In this document: positions 34,001 through 41,769 of the stretch, piece by piece
Position numbering within the stretch: the first letter of the stretch is position 1
Layout of the letters: each line of letters starts with the position of its first letter
Assembly: GCA_000432735.1 (NCBI GenBank)
Contig: FR887822.1
Location: 48,530-112,529, forward strand
From: Bacteroides sp. CAG:443
GTDB taxonomy: Bacteria; Bacteroidota; Bacteroidia; Bacteroidales; Bacteroidaceae
Length of the DNA: 64,000 nt
Direction: 5' to 3'
The notes under the pieces: model-generated
What the model saw: only the letters and a program-made list of their open reading frames with translations
The model's database searches: none
Told to the model about the DNA's origin: nothing
Position numbers and translations under genes: made by a program

Positions 34001-34740
34001 GCATCAACAACGAACACTCCGATACATTCAAGCGTATCAGCATGGATACCTCAATGCTGACTGCTTCGGAAAGCGACATCCACGATTTGATTAACAAGGT
34101 AAATAAAGGTTTCCAGACCTGCAATTTTGTCGGAGTTATCCAACGAATTGAGATGAAGGTAGAGGAAAGCAGCAATCGTGTAGTAAATTCTTTACGAGCA
34201 ATACAGAAGTATTATAACGAACATGCTTACGACCTTGCGCCTGGTACAAACTTATTCTCTAGTGAAAACGAGCAACTGGTCAAACAAGAGGCCATCACTC
34301 TATTGCGCGATTTTATCAAAGAAATGCATGCTTACCGCTACGATAAAATCCGGTTGTACGATTCATTCGAACTTCGTTTCCGCATTGTAGAAAACAACAA
34401 CGATACCGGTTTCGTGGAGAAACTCTCGAATGTAGGTTCGGAAGGTACGGACATTCTGGTGAAAGCCATGATAAACATCATGTTGCTGTACGTATTCAAG
34501 GAAAGTGCTTCGCAGAAATTCAAGGACTTCAAGCTGCATTGTATGATGGACGAAATAGGTAAACTGCACCCAAACAACGTAAACGGTATCCTGAAATTTG
34601 CCAACGATCGCAATATCATCCTGATAAACGGTTCACCTACAGAACTGAATCGTGACGCATACAAACATGTTTATCTCCTCACCAAAGGAGCTCAAAGCAA
34701 AACACGTATCGCGCGATTGATTTCAGACAAGAAATTGTAA
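31081..34740 (+). CDS. JetC/MksB-like SMC-type ABC ATPase
   Basis: A 1219-residue ATPase with the split ABC head of SMC proteins: Walker A GTQGVGKST at residues 31-39, a signature-like NVGSEGTD near 1117-1124, and Walker B CMMDEIG with Asp1157 and Glu1158. Between them residues about 230-1040 form two long coiled-coil arms with a hinge-like break in the middle (around LHDNGESFYGISINLAGI, about residues 578-595). This is the motor that extrudes DNA loops in Wadjet, where JetD then cuts plasmids. No JetD is encoded next to it. The ATPase residues look intact, so the complex is probably active. Confidence 0.88.
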   Translation: MRNLNRIIFINSANIPYADDIYLDGNVHFIGTQGVGKSTVLRSILFFYNADTQKLGIPVEKQSYTEYYFPYANSYIVYEVATENGAFCILSFKSMNRVSYRFIDSPYRKEFFIDPETRTAYSGADRIRIQLDQLNVDYSRIIYTFDEYRNILYGNGVAPDMRKYSLMESKQYQNIPRTIQNVLLNSKLDAEFIKKTIISSINEDETAIDLNSYKEHLKNFEIRLQDIEEFQKRETQKQAKEITSLSVQISKQRTALAQSCRELVAAYLKAKEILPQWQEKKEHTENERGKLIGRRQELQEQSRQRCDKLQETIAVLNNELQKAQSKEKEYARQQIEQVMERSARKEEWKNRRNGLQEEQRILTSQYTEISTKYKSLIQSLDEQWNKIHEAKLKQLDELNSTYNVRIEEGRRRHETATEALYQEYEQLSQQLHPERSEKQSALTAIDYQMQLCRKEVFFEAEQEELKHRIQSYTGMHMSKKNRIDNAQLIIKEITLKWEDELQRGMKEKDDALTRLQAEQQQLKLRVDELETFLQNSRNTLQGWLKDNKPGWEENIGKLCDESILWQTGLSPQLHDNGESFYGISINLAGIERHIKSINDYQKEKETGARRLEEIASEITHLQIAKEELEEALKNKYQPKIKEQKDVISVQEYELEKLERQYQQDMLDLEDWKKKAEAERERKIHELENQKAQAHSELKQIEAKLNNLNKEKAEKLNTLKQEWSALQHNLTNEKKKQADTIQQEEQEEQKRIASVKADYENDMQKELHKQGADTERLQDIAKQLLDIEQELLFIKDHATLLIEYQKDKRDLIDHIPEWKHEYEEQKRLLDNEKETLRKEISSLQGEIDKLSKSVNEAEENVRTFSNNLEAYEKISAYEWYKPYQDIFRLENCSENALAVQKNCIELIDELGRMQSQYTSLQSDLRKEVNLFTNHFKEDNTFKFKTKFNEDREYSHFAEELHDFVEENRISQFIRRINNEHSDTFKRISMDTSMLTASESDIHDLINKVNKGFQTCNFVGVIQRIEMKVEESSNRVVNSLRAIQKYYNEHAYDLAPGTNLFSSENEQLVKQEAITLLRDFIKEMHAYRYDKIRLYDSFELRFRIVENNNDTGFVEKLSNVGSEGTDILVKAMINIMLLYVFKESASQKFKDFKLHCMMDEIGKLHPNNVNGILKFANDRNIILINGSPTELNRDAYKHVYLLTKGAQSKTRIARLISDKKL

Positions 34741-34765
34741 GTATGGCCTTTTTTAAGTATCTTTG
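34735..34765 (+). promoter_or_regulatory. Promoter of the GNAT-ibrA-ibrB cluster
   Basis: TTG at 34735-34737 (inside the last codons of jetC) and TATCTTTG at 34758-34765 with a 20-base spacer. The ATG at 34791 follows 25 bases later. A separate transcript is therefore likely. Confidence 0.65.
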
Positions 34766-34790
34766 CTAGAGTACGTATAAATAATAGCTA

Positions 34791-35192
34791 ATGATACAAA
34801 TACTTAAATTACAAGGTACAGACAAACAATTATATCAACTAGTAGGTCCTTTGGTCATGGATCCTAATATTTTGCAATATAACAATGGTTATCCATTTAA
34901 AACCGGAGAACAATTTGTGTGGTATATTGCAATAGAAAAACACAAAGTAGCAGGCTTTATACCACTAAACTTGCGTAAGAACGAACATATCATCAATAAT
35001 TATTATGCCAAGGCAGAGAATCACGATGCGATATTGGAAGCTCTGCTGGACGCAGTCCTAACCGATGAAGAGGAAAGCACACAGCCCCTGGTGGCTGTAG
35101 TGCAAGCTCTTCACAAAGATTTGTTTGAGCGCAAAGGATTTGAAATAACAAAAACGTGGAAACTATACATTAAAATGCAAAAAGCCTCATGA
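34791..35192 (+). CDS. Small GNAT-like protein
   Basis: A 133-residue soluble protein with features of the GNAT acetyltransferase fold: a central strand KVAGFIPLNLRKNEHIINNYYA followed by a helical region and a C-terminal LFERKGFEITKTWKLYIKM, similar to the phosphopantetheine-side end of GNATs where FYxKxGF is typical. The acetyl-CoA loop (R/Q-x-x-G-x-G/A) is not clear, so activity is uncertain. Its stop overlaps the ibrA-like start as ATGA, so translation is coupled. Function with the downstream pair is unknown. Confidence 0.6.
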   Translation: MIQILKLQGTDKQLYQLVGPLVMDPNILQYNNGYPFKTGEQFVWYIAIEKHKVAGFIPLNLRKNEHIINNYYAKAENHDAILEALLDAVLTDEEESTQPLVAVVQALHKDLFERKGFEITKTWKLYIKMQKAS

Positions 35193-36490
35193 AAGAAATA
35201 ATTCAGGAGCCAAAGAACGTTTACGAATTGACTCAGGAACGTTTACGAGTAATATTCGATGAATTTGATAATATCTATGTATCCTTTTCGGGAGGAAAAG
35301 ACAGTGGAGTCCTGCTAAACCTTTGTATCGATTACATCCGGCGGAATAACCTGAAACGTAAAATAGGCGTATTCCACATGGATTATGAAATACAATACAA
35401 AATGACAATCGACTTTGTAGACCAGATTCTGGAAAAGAACAAAGATTTACTTGATGTGTATCGTATCTGCCTGCCATTTCGTGTTGCAACTTCCACCTCC
35501 ATGTACCAGTCTTACTGGCGCCCGTGGGATGAAAAAATGAAGGATGCGTGGGTCCGGCAAATGCCTAAAAATGCAATGACTATCAAAGATTTTCCGGAAT
35601 TGAAACCGGAAGCATGGGATTACGATTTCCAACTGTATTTCGCACAATGGTTGCATAAGAAGAAAAAGGCCACACGCACCTGCTGTCTGGTGGGCATACG
35701 AACACAAGAAAGTTTCAGCCGATGGCGCTGTATCTTTCAGGTTCCCAAAAATGTCTTGTACCACAAGTATATATGGACTTCCAAAATAGGGAATGATATT
35801 TACAACGCTTATCCCATATATGACTGGCGGACAACAGATGTATGGACGGCAAACGGTAAGTTTAAATGGGATTATAATCCTTTGTATGATCTTTATTACA
35901 AAGCAGGAATAAGTCTGGAACGACAACGAGTGGCCAGTCCTTTTATCAGTGAAGCGATAGAGAGCCTGGCACTGTACAAAGCGATAGACCCTGATACGTG
36001 GGGGAGAATGATAGGACGTGTAAACGGAGTTAACTTTTCTGCAATTTATGGAAGTACACATGCCACAGCAAGGCAAAAAATAAAATTACCTGAAGGATAT
36101 ACCTGGAAATCATTCATGTACTTTTTACTCTCTACACTCCCCGAAGAAACACGCAACGGTTACCTGAGACGCCTGAATGTCAGTATCAAATTCTGGAGAA
36201 CAAAAGGAGGTTGCCTCAGCGACGATGTCATTCAAAAGTTGATTGACGCAAAGATTCCCATAGAAATTGTAGACAAAAGCAACTATCGGACCCACAAGCA
36301 TCCTGTCAAAATGGAGTATCAGGAAGACATTGATATTCCCGAATTCAGGGAAATCCCTACCTACAAACGAATGTGCATCTGTATCCTTCGTAACGATCAT
36401 GCCTGCAAATATATGGGATTCTCCCCCACCAAAGAGGAAATCAGTAAGAAGAATAAAATTATGGAAAATTACAAAAATATTTGGCGATGA
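35189..36490 (+). CDS. IbrA-like PAPS-reductase-fold protein (DUF3440)
   Basis: A 433-residue protein with the ATP-pyrophosphatase P-loop SGGKDS at residues 34-39 and the HMDYE strand after it, typical of the PAPS reductase/ATP-sulfurylase-small-subunit superfamily. The long C-terminal half (CLVGIRTQESFSRWR, YPIYDWRTTDVWT, and a Cys pair in MCICILRNDHACKYMG) is the DUF3440 pattern of E. coli IbrA. It probably activates an adenylated or sulfated intermediate; the substrate is unknown. It is not a cysteine-pathway CysH, since it lacks the ECG(L/I)H tail. Start and stop overlap its neighbours by 4 bases each. Confidence 0.85.
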   Translation: MKEIIQEPKNVYELTQERLRVIFDEFDNIYVSFSGGKDSGVLLNLCIDYIRRNNLKRKIGVFHMDYEIQYKMTIDFVDQILEKNKDLLDVYRICLPFRVATSTSMYQSYWRPWDEKMKDAWVRQMPKNAMTIKDFPELKPEAWDYDFQLYFAQWLHKKKKATRTCCLVGIRTQESFSRWRCIFQVPKNVLYHKYIWTSKIGNDIYNAYPIYDWRTTDVWTANGKFKWDYNPLYDLYYKAGISLERQRVASPFISEAIESLALYKAIDPDTWGRMIGRVNGVNFSAIYGSTHATARQKIKLPEGYTWKSFMYFLLSTLPEETRNGYLRRLNVSIKFWRTKGGCLSDDVIQKLIDAKIPIEIVDKSNYRTHKHPVKMEYQEDIDIPEFREIPTYKRMCICILRNDHACKYMGFSPTKEEISKKNKIMENYKNIWR

Positions 36491-37053
36491 CAAACGATGA
36501 TTACAAAAGTCCCGTCTATAACGTACGGGCCGTACCTGTTGAGAAAGTAGTAGCAAATAATTACAACCCCAATGTAGTCGCTCCCCCTGAAATGAAACTG
36601 CTGGAATTGTCCATTTGGGAAGATGGATTTACCATGCCCTGTGTATGCTACTACGACAAGGCACAAGATAAATATATCCTGGTAGACGGATTTCACCGAT
36701 ATACCGTTCTAAAGACATCGAAGCGTATCTATCAGCGAGAGAAAGGATTGCTTCCGGTTGTTGTAATAGACAAAGATTTATCCAACCGCATGGGTTCTAC
36801 CATCCGGCACAATCGTGCACGAGGTACGCACAACATCGAGCTGATGTCGAACATCGTTGCCGAACTGGATAAGGCTGGAATGTCCGACCAATGGATAATG
36901 AAAAACATAGGAATGGACCGCGATGAGTTGCTGCGCCTGAAACAAATCTCCGGCCTAGCCGAACTTTTTGCCAACAGCAGCTTCAGCATTCCTCAGCCCA
37001 AAGCCGTATATACACCACTAGCCAACGATGATGATGAAGTAAAATCGGAATAA
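36487..37053 (+). CDS. IbrB-like ParB/Sulfiredoxin-fold protein
   Basis: A 188-residue protein of the ParB N-terminal fold. Visible blocks: DGFTMP (46-51), VDGFHRY (66-72), and RHNRARGTH (107-115), equivalent to the ParB CTPase boxes, followed by a helix-turn-helix-like segment (WIMKNIGMDRDELLRLKQISG). ATG at 36487 overlaps the ibrA stop as ATGA; a TTG two codons earlier is possible. It pairs with the DUF3440 gene as in E. coli ibrAB, reported to regulate immunoglobulin-binding genes. As a ParB-fold protein it may bind DNA or a nucleotide-linked partner. Confidence 0.85.
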   Translation: MTNDDYKSPVYNVRAVPVEKVVANNYNPNVVAPPEMKLLELSIWEDGFTMPCVCYYDKAQDKYILVDGFHRYTVLKTSKRIYQREKGLLPVVVIDKDLSNRMGSTIRHNRARGTHNIELMSNIVAELDKAGMSDQWIMKNIGMDRDELLRLKQISGLAELFANSSFSIPQPKAVYTPLANDDDEVKSE

Positions 37054-37086
37054 GATGCAATAGCGGCAGGCATTTAGAGGAAATAC

Positions 37087-37138
37087 AGACGGCACCATAA
37101 GATATCAGTTCTACCGGAGATATCCTATGATGCCGTCT
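37087..37138. terminator. Bidirectional hairpin between ibrB-like and amylase genes
   Basis: AGACGGCACCATAAGATATC (37087-37106) pairs with GATATCCTATGATGCCGTCT (37119-37138) with a few mismatches. It lies between converging genes. The U-run is weak on both sides. Confidence 0.6.
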
Positions 37139-37162
37139 TCAAACTTATATCACTCCTTCAGG

Positions 37163-38884
37163 TCAGATTGTCATTTTCAGGATCTTGCCACCCCAGCCCG
37201 GCAGTTCAATGGCTACCGGCTTCTCACTTGTAAAGGAAATGGTTTCTTTTTCTCCCGTCAGCAAGTCTACAGCCTGTACGCTTTCGCTTTCCGGCATCTG
37301 CAAATACTCAAACGCATGACGCGGAACATTGACCGAAACCGGCATCGGCATCTCATCGAAATTGACAAGTATCAGCAACACTTCGTTGGCATGCTTGCGA
37401 AGGAACGCAAACTGACGATGTTCATTCATCAGCCAGTTTCCCTGATTGGCATACATCAAGTCGAAGAATTCACCTTGTGAGATGGCCTTTTCCTCATTAC
37501 ACAAGTTCAGAACATGGTAATAAAACCGTCGAAGCTCTTTCTCCTGGTCATTCAGCAGGTGAAGATTATAGCGCCCGTGATTGCACCAGCGTCGGATGCT
37601 GTCTACACTCCAGTAATCGAAGATAGTAGTACGTCCGTCGCGTCCGCTGAATCCCTCGCTGTCCATTCCTTCCTCGCCCAATTCCTGTCCGAAGTAAATC
37701 ATCATCGGATTAGTATTCATACAAGCCGAAACCAGCAATGCCGGCAGTGCCTTACGAGCATCTCCTGCAAAGAAATCGGAAGCGATACGCTGTTCGTCGT
37801 GGTTCTCCAGGAAATTCAGCATATGCGACTGGATGTCGTTCACACTCTGCCAGCAGTTGGTTATAGCTGTAGCCGACCCGTAACCACATACTATGGCACG
37901 AAGTGTATCATACAGCCCTACCTTATCGTACAGGTAATCGAAATGTCCGTTGAAGATATAGTTACGGTATTCGTTCGGATTATAGACTTCGGCTATGAAA
38001 ATCAGTTCCGGATGCAGCTTTTTCACCTGAGGAATAACCCAGCCCCAGAACTCGCACGGTACCATTTCCGCCATGTCGCAACGGAAACCGTCTATGCCTT
38101 TGGATGCCCAGAAGAGCAGGATATCCTTCATTTTGTTCCAGGTATCAGGAATCGGTGAGAAGTGATTTCCCGTATTTCCCATATAGTCTACCCCATAATT
38201 CAGCTTCACCGTTTCATACCAGTCGGTTTTGTTCGGATAAGCATCGAAACGATTGTTGCCGGTAGCCTTGGCAGGCATTTCTTCGTAGGTGCCCGCCTGT
38301 TCATTATAAAAGTCAATTTCACCTTCCAGCCGGGTACCCGGTATGTAATAGAAGTTATTGTTTACATCAAAAGCCTTTGTATTGTCATCGTCTTCGCCCA
38401 GGTCTTTCACACCCGCAGGCTTGGCAATGGAGTGATACTGACGGGCAACGTGATTGGGTACAAAATCAATAATCACCTTCAGCCCGTTGCTGTGCGTACG
38501 TTTGACCAGTGCTTCGAACTCTTTCATGCGATGGTCTACGTTGACAGCCAGGTCGGGATCGATATCATAATAATCGCGGATGGCATAAGGCGAACCAGCC
38601 TTTCCTTTTACCACAGAAGGGTGATTTCGGGGAATATTATATGCAGAATAGTCTGTTTGGGAAGCATGAGCAATCACGCCTGTGTACCAGATATGTGTAG
38701 CGCCCAGTTTCTTTATCTCATGCAGAGCCTTGTTTGTAAAATCATCCATTTTACCACATCCGTTCTCCTGCAAGCTTCCATTGTATACGTTGTTTACTTC
38801 GTTATTGCCGAACAAACGGGTAAAAACCTGATAAATAATCATTTTTTCATTTTGTTCCATAGTCATTATTGTATTTTTTGACAT
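37163..38884 (-). CDS. Cytoplasmic GH13 alpha-amylase-family enzyme
   Basis: A 573-residue GH13 protein without a signal peptide. The (beta/alpha)8 motifs are present: DFVPNHVA (region I), GFRCDMAEM with the nucleophile Asp near residue 270, FIAEVYNP with the acid/base Glu, and FLENHDEQR with the transition-state Asp. It begins MSKNTIMTMEQNEKMIIYQ, and ATG codons at 38884, 38866 or 38860 are all possible. Being cytoplasmic it likely acts on glycogen or imported maltodextrins. It is the third gene of a minus-strand operon, 9 bases after the patatin gene. Confidence 0.86.
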   Translation of the reverse strand: MSKNTIMTMEQNEKMIIYQVFTRLFGNNEVNNVYNGSLQENGCGKMDDFTNKALHEIKKLGATHIWYTGVIAHASQTDYSAYNIPRNHPSVVKGKAGSPYAIRDYYDIDPDLAVNVDHRMKEFEALVKRTHSNGLKVIIDFVPNHVARQYHSIAKPAGVKDLGEDDDNTKAFDVNNNFYYIPGTRLEGEIDFYNEQAGTYEEMPAKATGNNRFDAYPNKTDWYETVKLNYGVDYMGNTGNHFSPIPDTWNKMKDILLFWASKGIDGFRCDMAEMVPCEFWGWVIPQVKKLHPELIFIAEVYNPNEYRNYIFNGHFDYLYDKVGLYDTLRAIVCGYGSATAITNCWQSVNDIQSHMLNFLENHDEQRIASDFFAGDARKALPALLVSACMNTNPMMIYFGQELGEEGMDSEGFSGRDGRTTIFDYWSVDSIRRWCNHGRYNLHLLNDQEKELRRFYYHVLNLCNEEKAISQGEFFDLMYANQGNWLMNEHRQFAFLRKHANEVLLILVNFDEMPMPVSVNVPRHAFEYLQMPESESVQAVDLLTGEKETISFTSEKPVAIELPGWGGKILKMTI

Positions 38885-38893
38885 TCTTCTTTT

Positions 38894-39688
38894 TTACCTG
38901 AACGAGAAATACCGTTCTTTTTCGTCTTCTTCCAGTTCCTCCAGTACCCGAGATGCCTCAAAATACCCTGTACTAAAAATCTCTTCCGCTTTTTCCAGTT
39001 CGTAGTTAGAGTACGATCCCAGACCGTCGGGCGCGATAATCAGGTCTGCCTTTTCCAGTTCGGTAAATGTATTCGCCTGAAACATGAAGTGGTACGCCCT
39101 GAGAGCTATGGCTGCCAGATTCTTGCTATATGCATCGGCAACGAGTTTGTAGACATTCAGTGCCAGCACCTTGTCGCACAAATCGCGTATCGGGGTAACG
39201 GGAATATTCATGAAAACTCCCCCATCGACATAATAAACGCCTCTTATCTTGACTGGTGCGAACAGTACGGGAATGCAGCACGAGGCTGCCACACGGCGGG
39301 CTATCTCTCCACGTGTGAAGTGGACGGAACAGCCATGATCGAAATCGGTAGCCGTCACAACGACAGGTATTTCGAGATCCTCCAGGTTGCGTGTCCGCAG
39401 ATTGCTCCTCATGAAATCGATAAAATAATCCATTTGGAACAAACTTTCCTTACCCGGACGAATCTTGGCGAGTTCCGTAAACGAACGGTCGGAAAACATC
39501 TCCATAATCTCAAAGGGCTGCCTGCCGTCGGCTATGAAGACACTGACGATAGCACCCGCACTGGTACCCGACAGGATATCGGGACGGATGTTATGTTCGA
39601 ACAGTGCCTGCAACATACCCAGATGGGCAATTCCCCGAATAAATCCTCCGCTCAGGGCGAATCCTACATGATATTTTCCGTCTGCCAT
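38894..39688 (-). CDS. Patatin-like phospholipase
   Basis: A 264-residue lipid acyl hydrolase of the patatin family. The oxyanion loop is LSGGFIRGIAHLG (residues 12-24), the nucleophile Ser43 is in GTSAG, and the catalytic Asp is in DGG (YYVDGGVF, residue about 153), so the Ser-Asp dyad is complete. No signal peptide, so it acts in the cytoplasm or at the inner membrane face, possibly in phospholipid turnover. It lies 18 bases after the nitroreductase gene. Confidence 0.88.
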   Translation of the reverse strand: MADGKYHVGFALSGGFIRGIAHLGMLQALFEHNIRPDILSGTSAGAIVSVFIADGRQPFEIMEMFSDRSFTELAKIRPGKESLFQMDYFIDFMRSNLRTRNLEDLEIPVVVTATDFDHGCSVHFTRGEIARRVAASCCIPVLFAPVKIRGVYYVDGGVFMNIPVTPIRDLCDKVLALNVYKLVADAYSKNLAAIALRAYHFMFQANTFTELEKADLIIAPDGLGSYSNYELEKAEEIFSTGYFEASRVLEELEEDEKERYFSFR

Positions 39689-39706
39689 ACGTTCAGGTTT
39701 CCTTTT

Positions 39707-40231
39707 TTATTTAATAATCCGGTAGTAATCGGGCTTACGTGGTTTGGGCTGTGCCGGTTCTCCTTCCGGATATCCTAATGCCAGCGCTCCGATTCCTATC
39801 AGACCGTCGGGAAGTCCCCACGACTTCATCAGTTCCTTTCCTTCGGGAGTAGAGAACATTTCGCGCTCACGGTGAATCCAGCAACTGCCCAATCCCAGTG
39901 CATGGGCTGCAAGCATCATATTTTCAAGCACGCAACTACCGTCTTGTACGGGGTTGTTAGCGTCGCCCGGAACAAGTACCAGCACATACGTGGGGGCATC
40001 GTAATACGGATTGGAGGTCACGCCCATGACACGGGCATTCATTTCGGCCAACTGTCTGCGCTGGGCTTCATTCTGCACGGCCACGATGTAAGGAGCCTGC
40101 ATGCCTCGTGAAGTAGGTGCATACGTACCCGCTTCGAGTACAGCCTTCAGTTCTTCATCGGTAATTTGTTCTGCTTTATATTTACGGCAACTGCGCCGTG
40201 TCTTGATCATCTGTAAAAATTCTGTTTTCAT
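39707..40231 (-). CDS. Nitroreductase-family flavoprotein
   Basis: A 174-residue FMN-dependent oxidoreductase with the family opening TRRSCRKYKAEQITDEELKAVLEAG (start quoted as TRRSCRKYK), the PTSRGMQAPYIVAVQ block and a C-terminal GSCWIHRE and GIGALALGYPEGEPAQPKPRKP segment. Such enzymes reduce nitro groups, quinones or flavins with NAD(P)H; physiological substrate unknown. A -7-like TATCTTTA lies on the minus strand at 40251-40258, 20 bases ahead. First gene of the nitroreductase-patatin-amylase operon. Confidence 0.85.
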   Translation of the reverse strand: MKTEFLQMIKTRRSCRKYKAEQITDEELKAVLEAGTYAPTSRGMQAPYIVAVQNEAQRRQLAEMNARVMGVTSNPYYDAPTYVLVLVPGDANNPVQDGSCVLENMMLAAHALGLGSCWIHREREMFSTPEGKELMKSWGLPDGLIGIGALALGYPEGEPAQPKPRKPDYYRIIK

Positions 40232-40432
40232 AACTCAGTAGTTTGTATTGTAAAGATAAATTAAGTCGTACTCAAAAATAACGATTTTATTCCGATTGAC
40301 GGATAAATAATTACTTTTTTAACGTGAATTTCCTGTCATAATCTGTTTACGTTTCGCAGGATGTTACAAGCTTTGACACTGATATGGGGATGTATGGAAA
40401 GAAAGTCCGGCGGCTCTCAGAAAAAACGTCGG

Positions 40433-40508
40433 GACGTTTTCCGAAAATTTGTACAAAAGATTTTTGTTTTTGTACAAAAAATAATCCGGACATGCAGAGG
40501 TTTCCAGA
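40433..40508 (+). repeat. GTAC-palindrome intergenic repeat, copy C
   Basis: Order: GACGTTTTCCG, TTTGTACAAA (40448-40457), spacer, TTTTTGTACAAAAA (40467-40480), TAATCCGGACATGCAGAGG. Preceded by the hairpin AAAACGTC-GG-GACGTTTT (40423-40440). Same order as copy B and, at its 3' end, as copy A. Sits in the 472-base gap 40232-40703 together with the ilv terminator. Confidence 0.75.
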
Positions 40509-40633
40509 AAAATACGCAGATGCCTCATTCTCAACATGCCGGAGAAAATGCATACAGCAGCTGAAAAGGATATTTATATATGCAGTGTCATGACGAATCA
40601 TGCCGCGTCCGGCAGATGCCTGCACCCTGATAC

Positions 40634-40682
40634 AAGAAAAGCTCCTTCCGGCAGCGTATTCACTGCGAAAGGAGCTTTTCTT
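40634..40682 (-). terminator. Terminator of the ilv operon
   Basis: A perfect 14-bp stem: AAGAAAAGCTCCTT (40634-40647) with AAGGAGCTTTTCTT (40669-40682). It lies 21 bases after the ilvC stop on the minus strand, with T-runs inside the stem ends on both strands. Confidence 0.78.
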
Positions 40683-40703
40683 ATTTATCTGGAAAGTGGT
40701 TTA

Positions 40704-41747
40704 TCAGTTGTTTTCCGGACGAAGTTTACGAACGGTTACAGCTGTCTGCCACATTTCGCTTTCACGCAACTGACGAAGTTCTTCGTTCAGTTTATCACGA
40801 TAATCCGGCTGAGAGTTTGAGTCGATAGAACGCTGTGCTTCGTGGCCTTCGGCAACCGACTTGTACAGTTTTTCGAATACCGGTTTGGTAGCATCGTGGA
40901 ACGGAGTCATCCAGTCCAAAGCACCACGCTGAGCAGTTGTAGAACAGTTAGCGTACATCCAGTCCATACCTTTTGCTGCAAACAGCGGCATCAATGACTG
41001 AGTAAGTTCCTCAACTGTTTCGTTGAATGCTTCCGAAGGTGAGTGTCCGTGTTCACGCAATGTTTCATATTGTGCCAGCAACAAGCCCTGGATAGCACCC
41101 ATCAGTGTACCACGTTCACCTGTCAAATCGGATGTAGCTTCACGCTGGAAGGTTGTTTCGAACAAATAACCTGAGCCGATACCGATACCCAGTGCAATAG
41201 TACGTTCGTAAGCCTTTCCGGTAGCATCCTGATAGATAGCATACGATGAGTTCAAGCCACGTCCTTCGAGGAACATAGTACGCAAAGATGTACCCGAACC
41301 TTTAGGAGCAACCATGATAACATCGATATCTTTAGGAGGAACCACACCGGTACGGTCGTTCCATGTAATAGCAAATCCGTGAGAGAAATACAATGCTTTG
41401 CCAGCAGTCAGATGAGGTTTGATGGTAGGCCATACAGAAATAACGGCAGCATCCGACAACAGACACATGATAATAGTACCTCTCTTGCAAGCTTCTTCGA
41501 TGCTGAACAAGGTTTCGCCCGGTACCCAACCGTCGGCAACAGCCTTTTCGAATGTCTTGCCCTGACGCTGTCCTACGATTACGTTGAAACCGTTATCACG
41601 CAGATTCAGTGACTGTCCGGGGCCCTGTACACCATAACCGATGACAGCTATTGTTTCGTTTTTCAATACTTCACGTGCTTTTTCCAAGGGGAACTCATCG
41701 CGGATTACTACATTTTCAGTAACGCCGCCAAAATTCATTTGTGCCAT
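40704..41747 (-). CDS. ilvC: Ketol-acid reductoisomerase
   Basis: A 347-residue enzyme of isoleucine/valine synthesis (acetohydroxyacid isomeroreductase, NADPH and Mg dependent). The nucleotide-binding loop is VIGYGVQGPGQSLNLRDNG, followed by GQRQGKTFEKA; the C-terminal knotted domain has ERGTLMGAIQGLL and the metal ligands in TVEELTQ. The longer central insert in residues about 100-200 places it in the Bacteroidetes branch. Last gene of the ilv operon, after the thioesterase by 22 bases. Confidence 0.95.
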   Translation of the reverse strand: MAQMNFGGVTENVVIRDEFPLEKAREVLKNETIAVIGYGVQGPGQSLNLRDNGFNVIVGQRQGKTFEKAVADGWVPGETLFSIEEACKRGTIIMCLLSDAAVISVWPTIKPHLTAGKALYFSHGFAITWNDRTGVVPPKDIDVIMVAPKGSGTSLRTMFLEGRGLNSSYAIYQDATGKAYERTIALGIGIGSGYLFETTFQREATSDLTGERGTLMGAIQGLLLAQYETLREHGHSPSEAFNETVEELTQSLMPLFAAKGMDWMYANCSTTAQRGALDWMTPFHDATKPVFEKLYKSVAEGHEAQRSIDSNSQPDYRDKLNEELRQLRESEMWQTAVTVRKLRPENN

Positions 41748-41769
41748 AATACAATCTTTTATTAAAAAA

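Noticed and set aside
35189..36490. CysH-type assimilatory PAPS reductase
   Set aside because: The catalytic ECG(L/I)H tail is missing and the long C-terminal domain fits DUF3440; no sulfate genes are nearby.
34741..37053. Search for a JetD/MksG-type nuclease after jetC
   Set aside because: The genes there are GNAT-like, PAPS-reductase-like and ParB-like; none has the size or shape of JetD (about 380 residues, TOPRIM-like).
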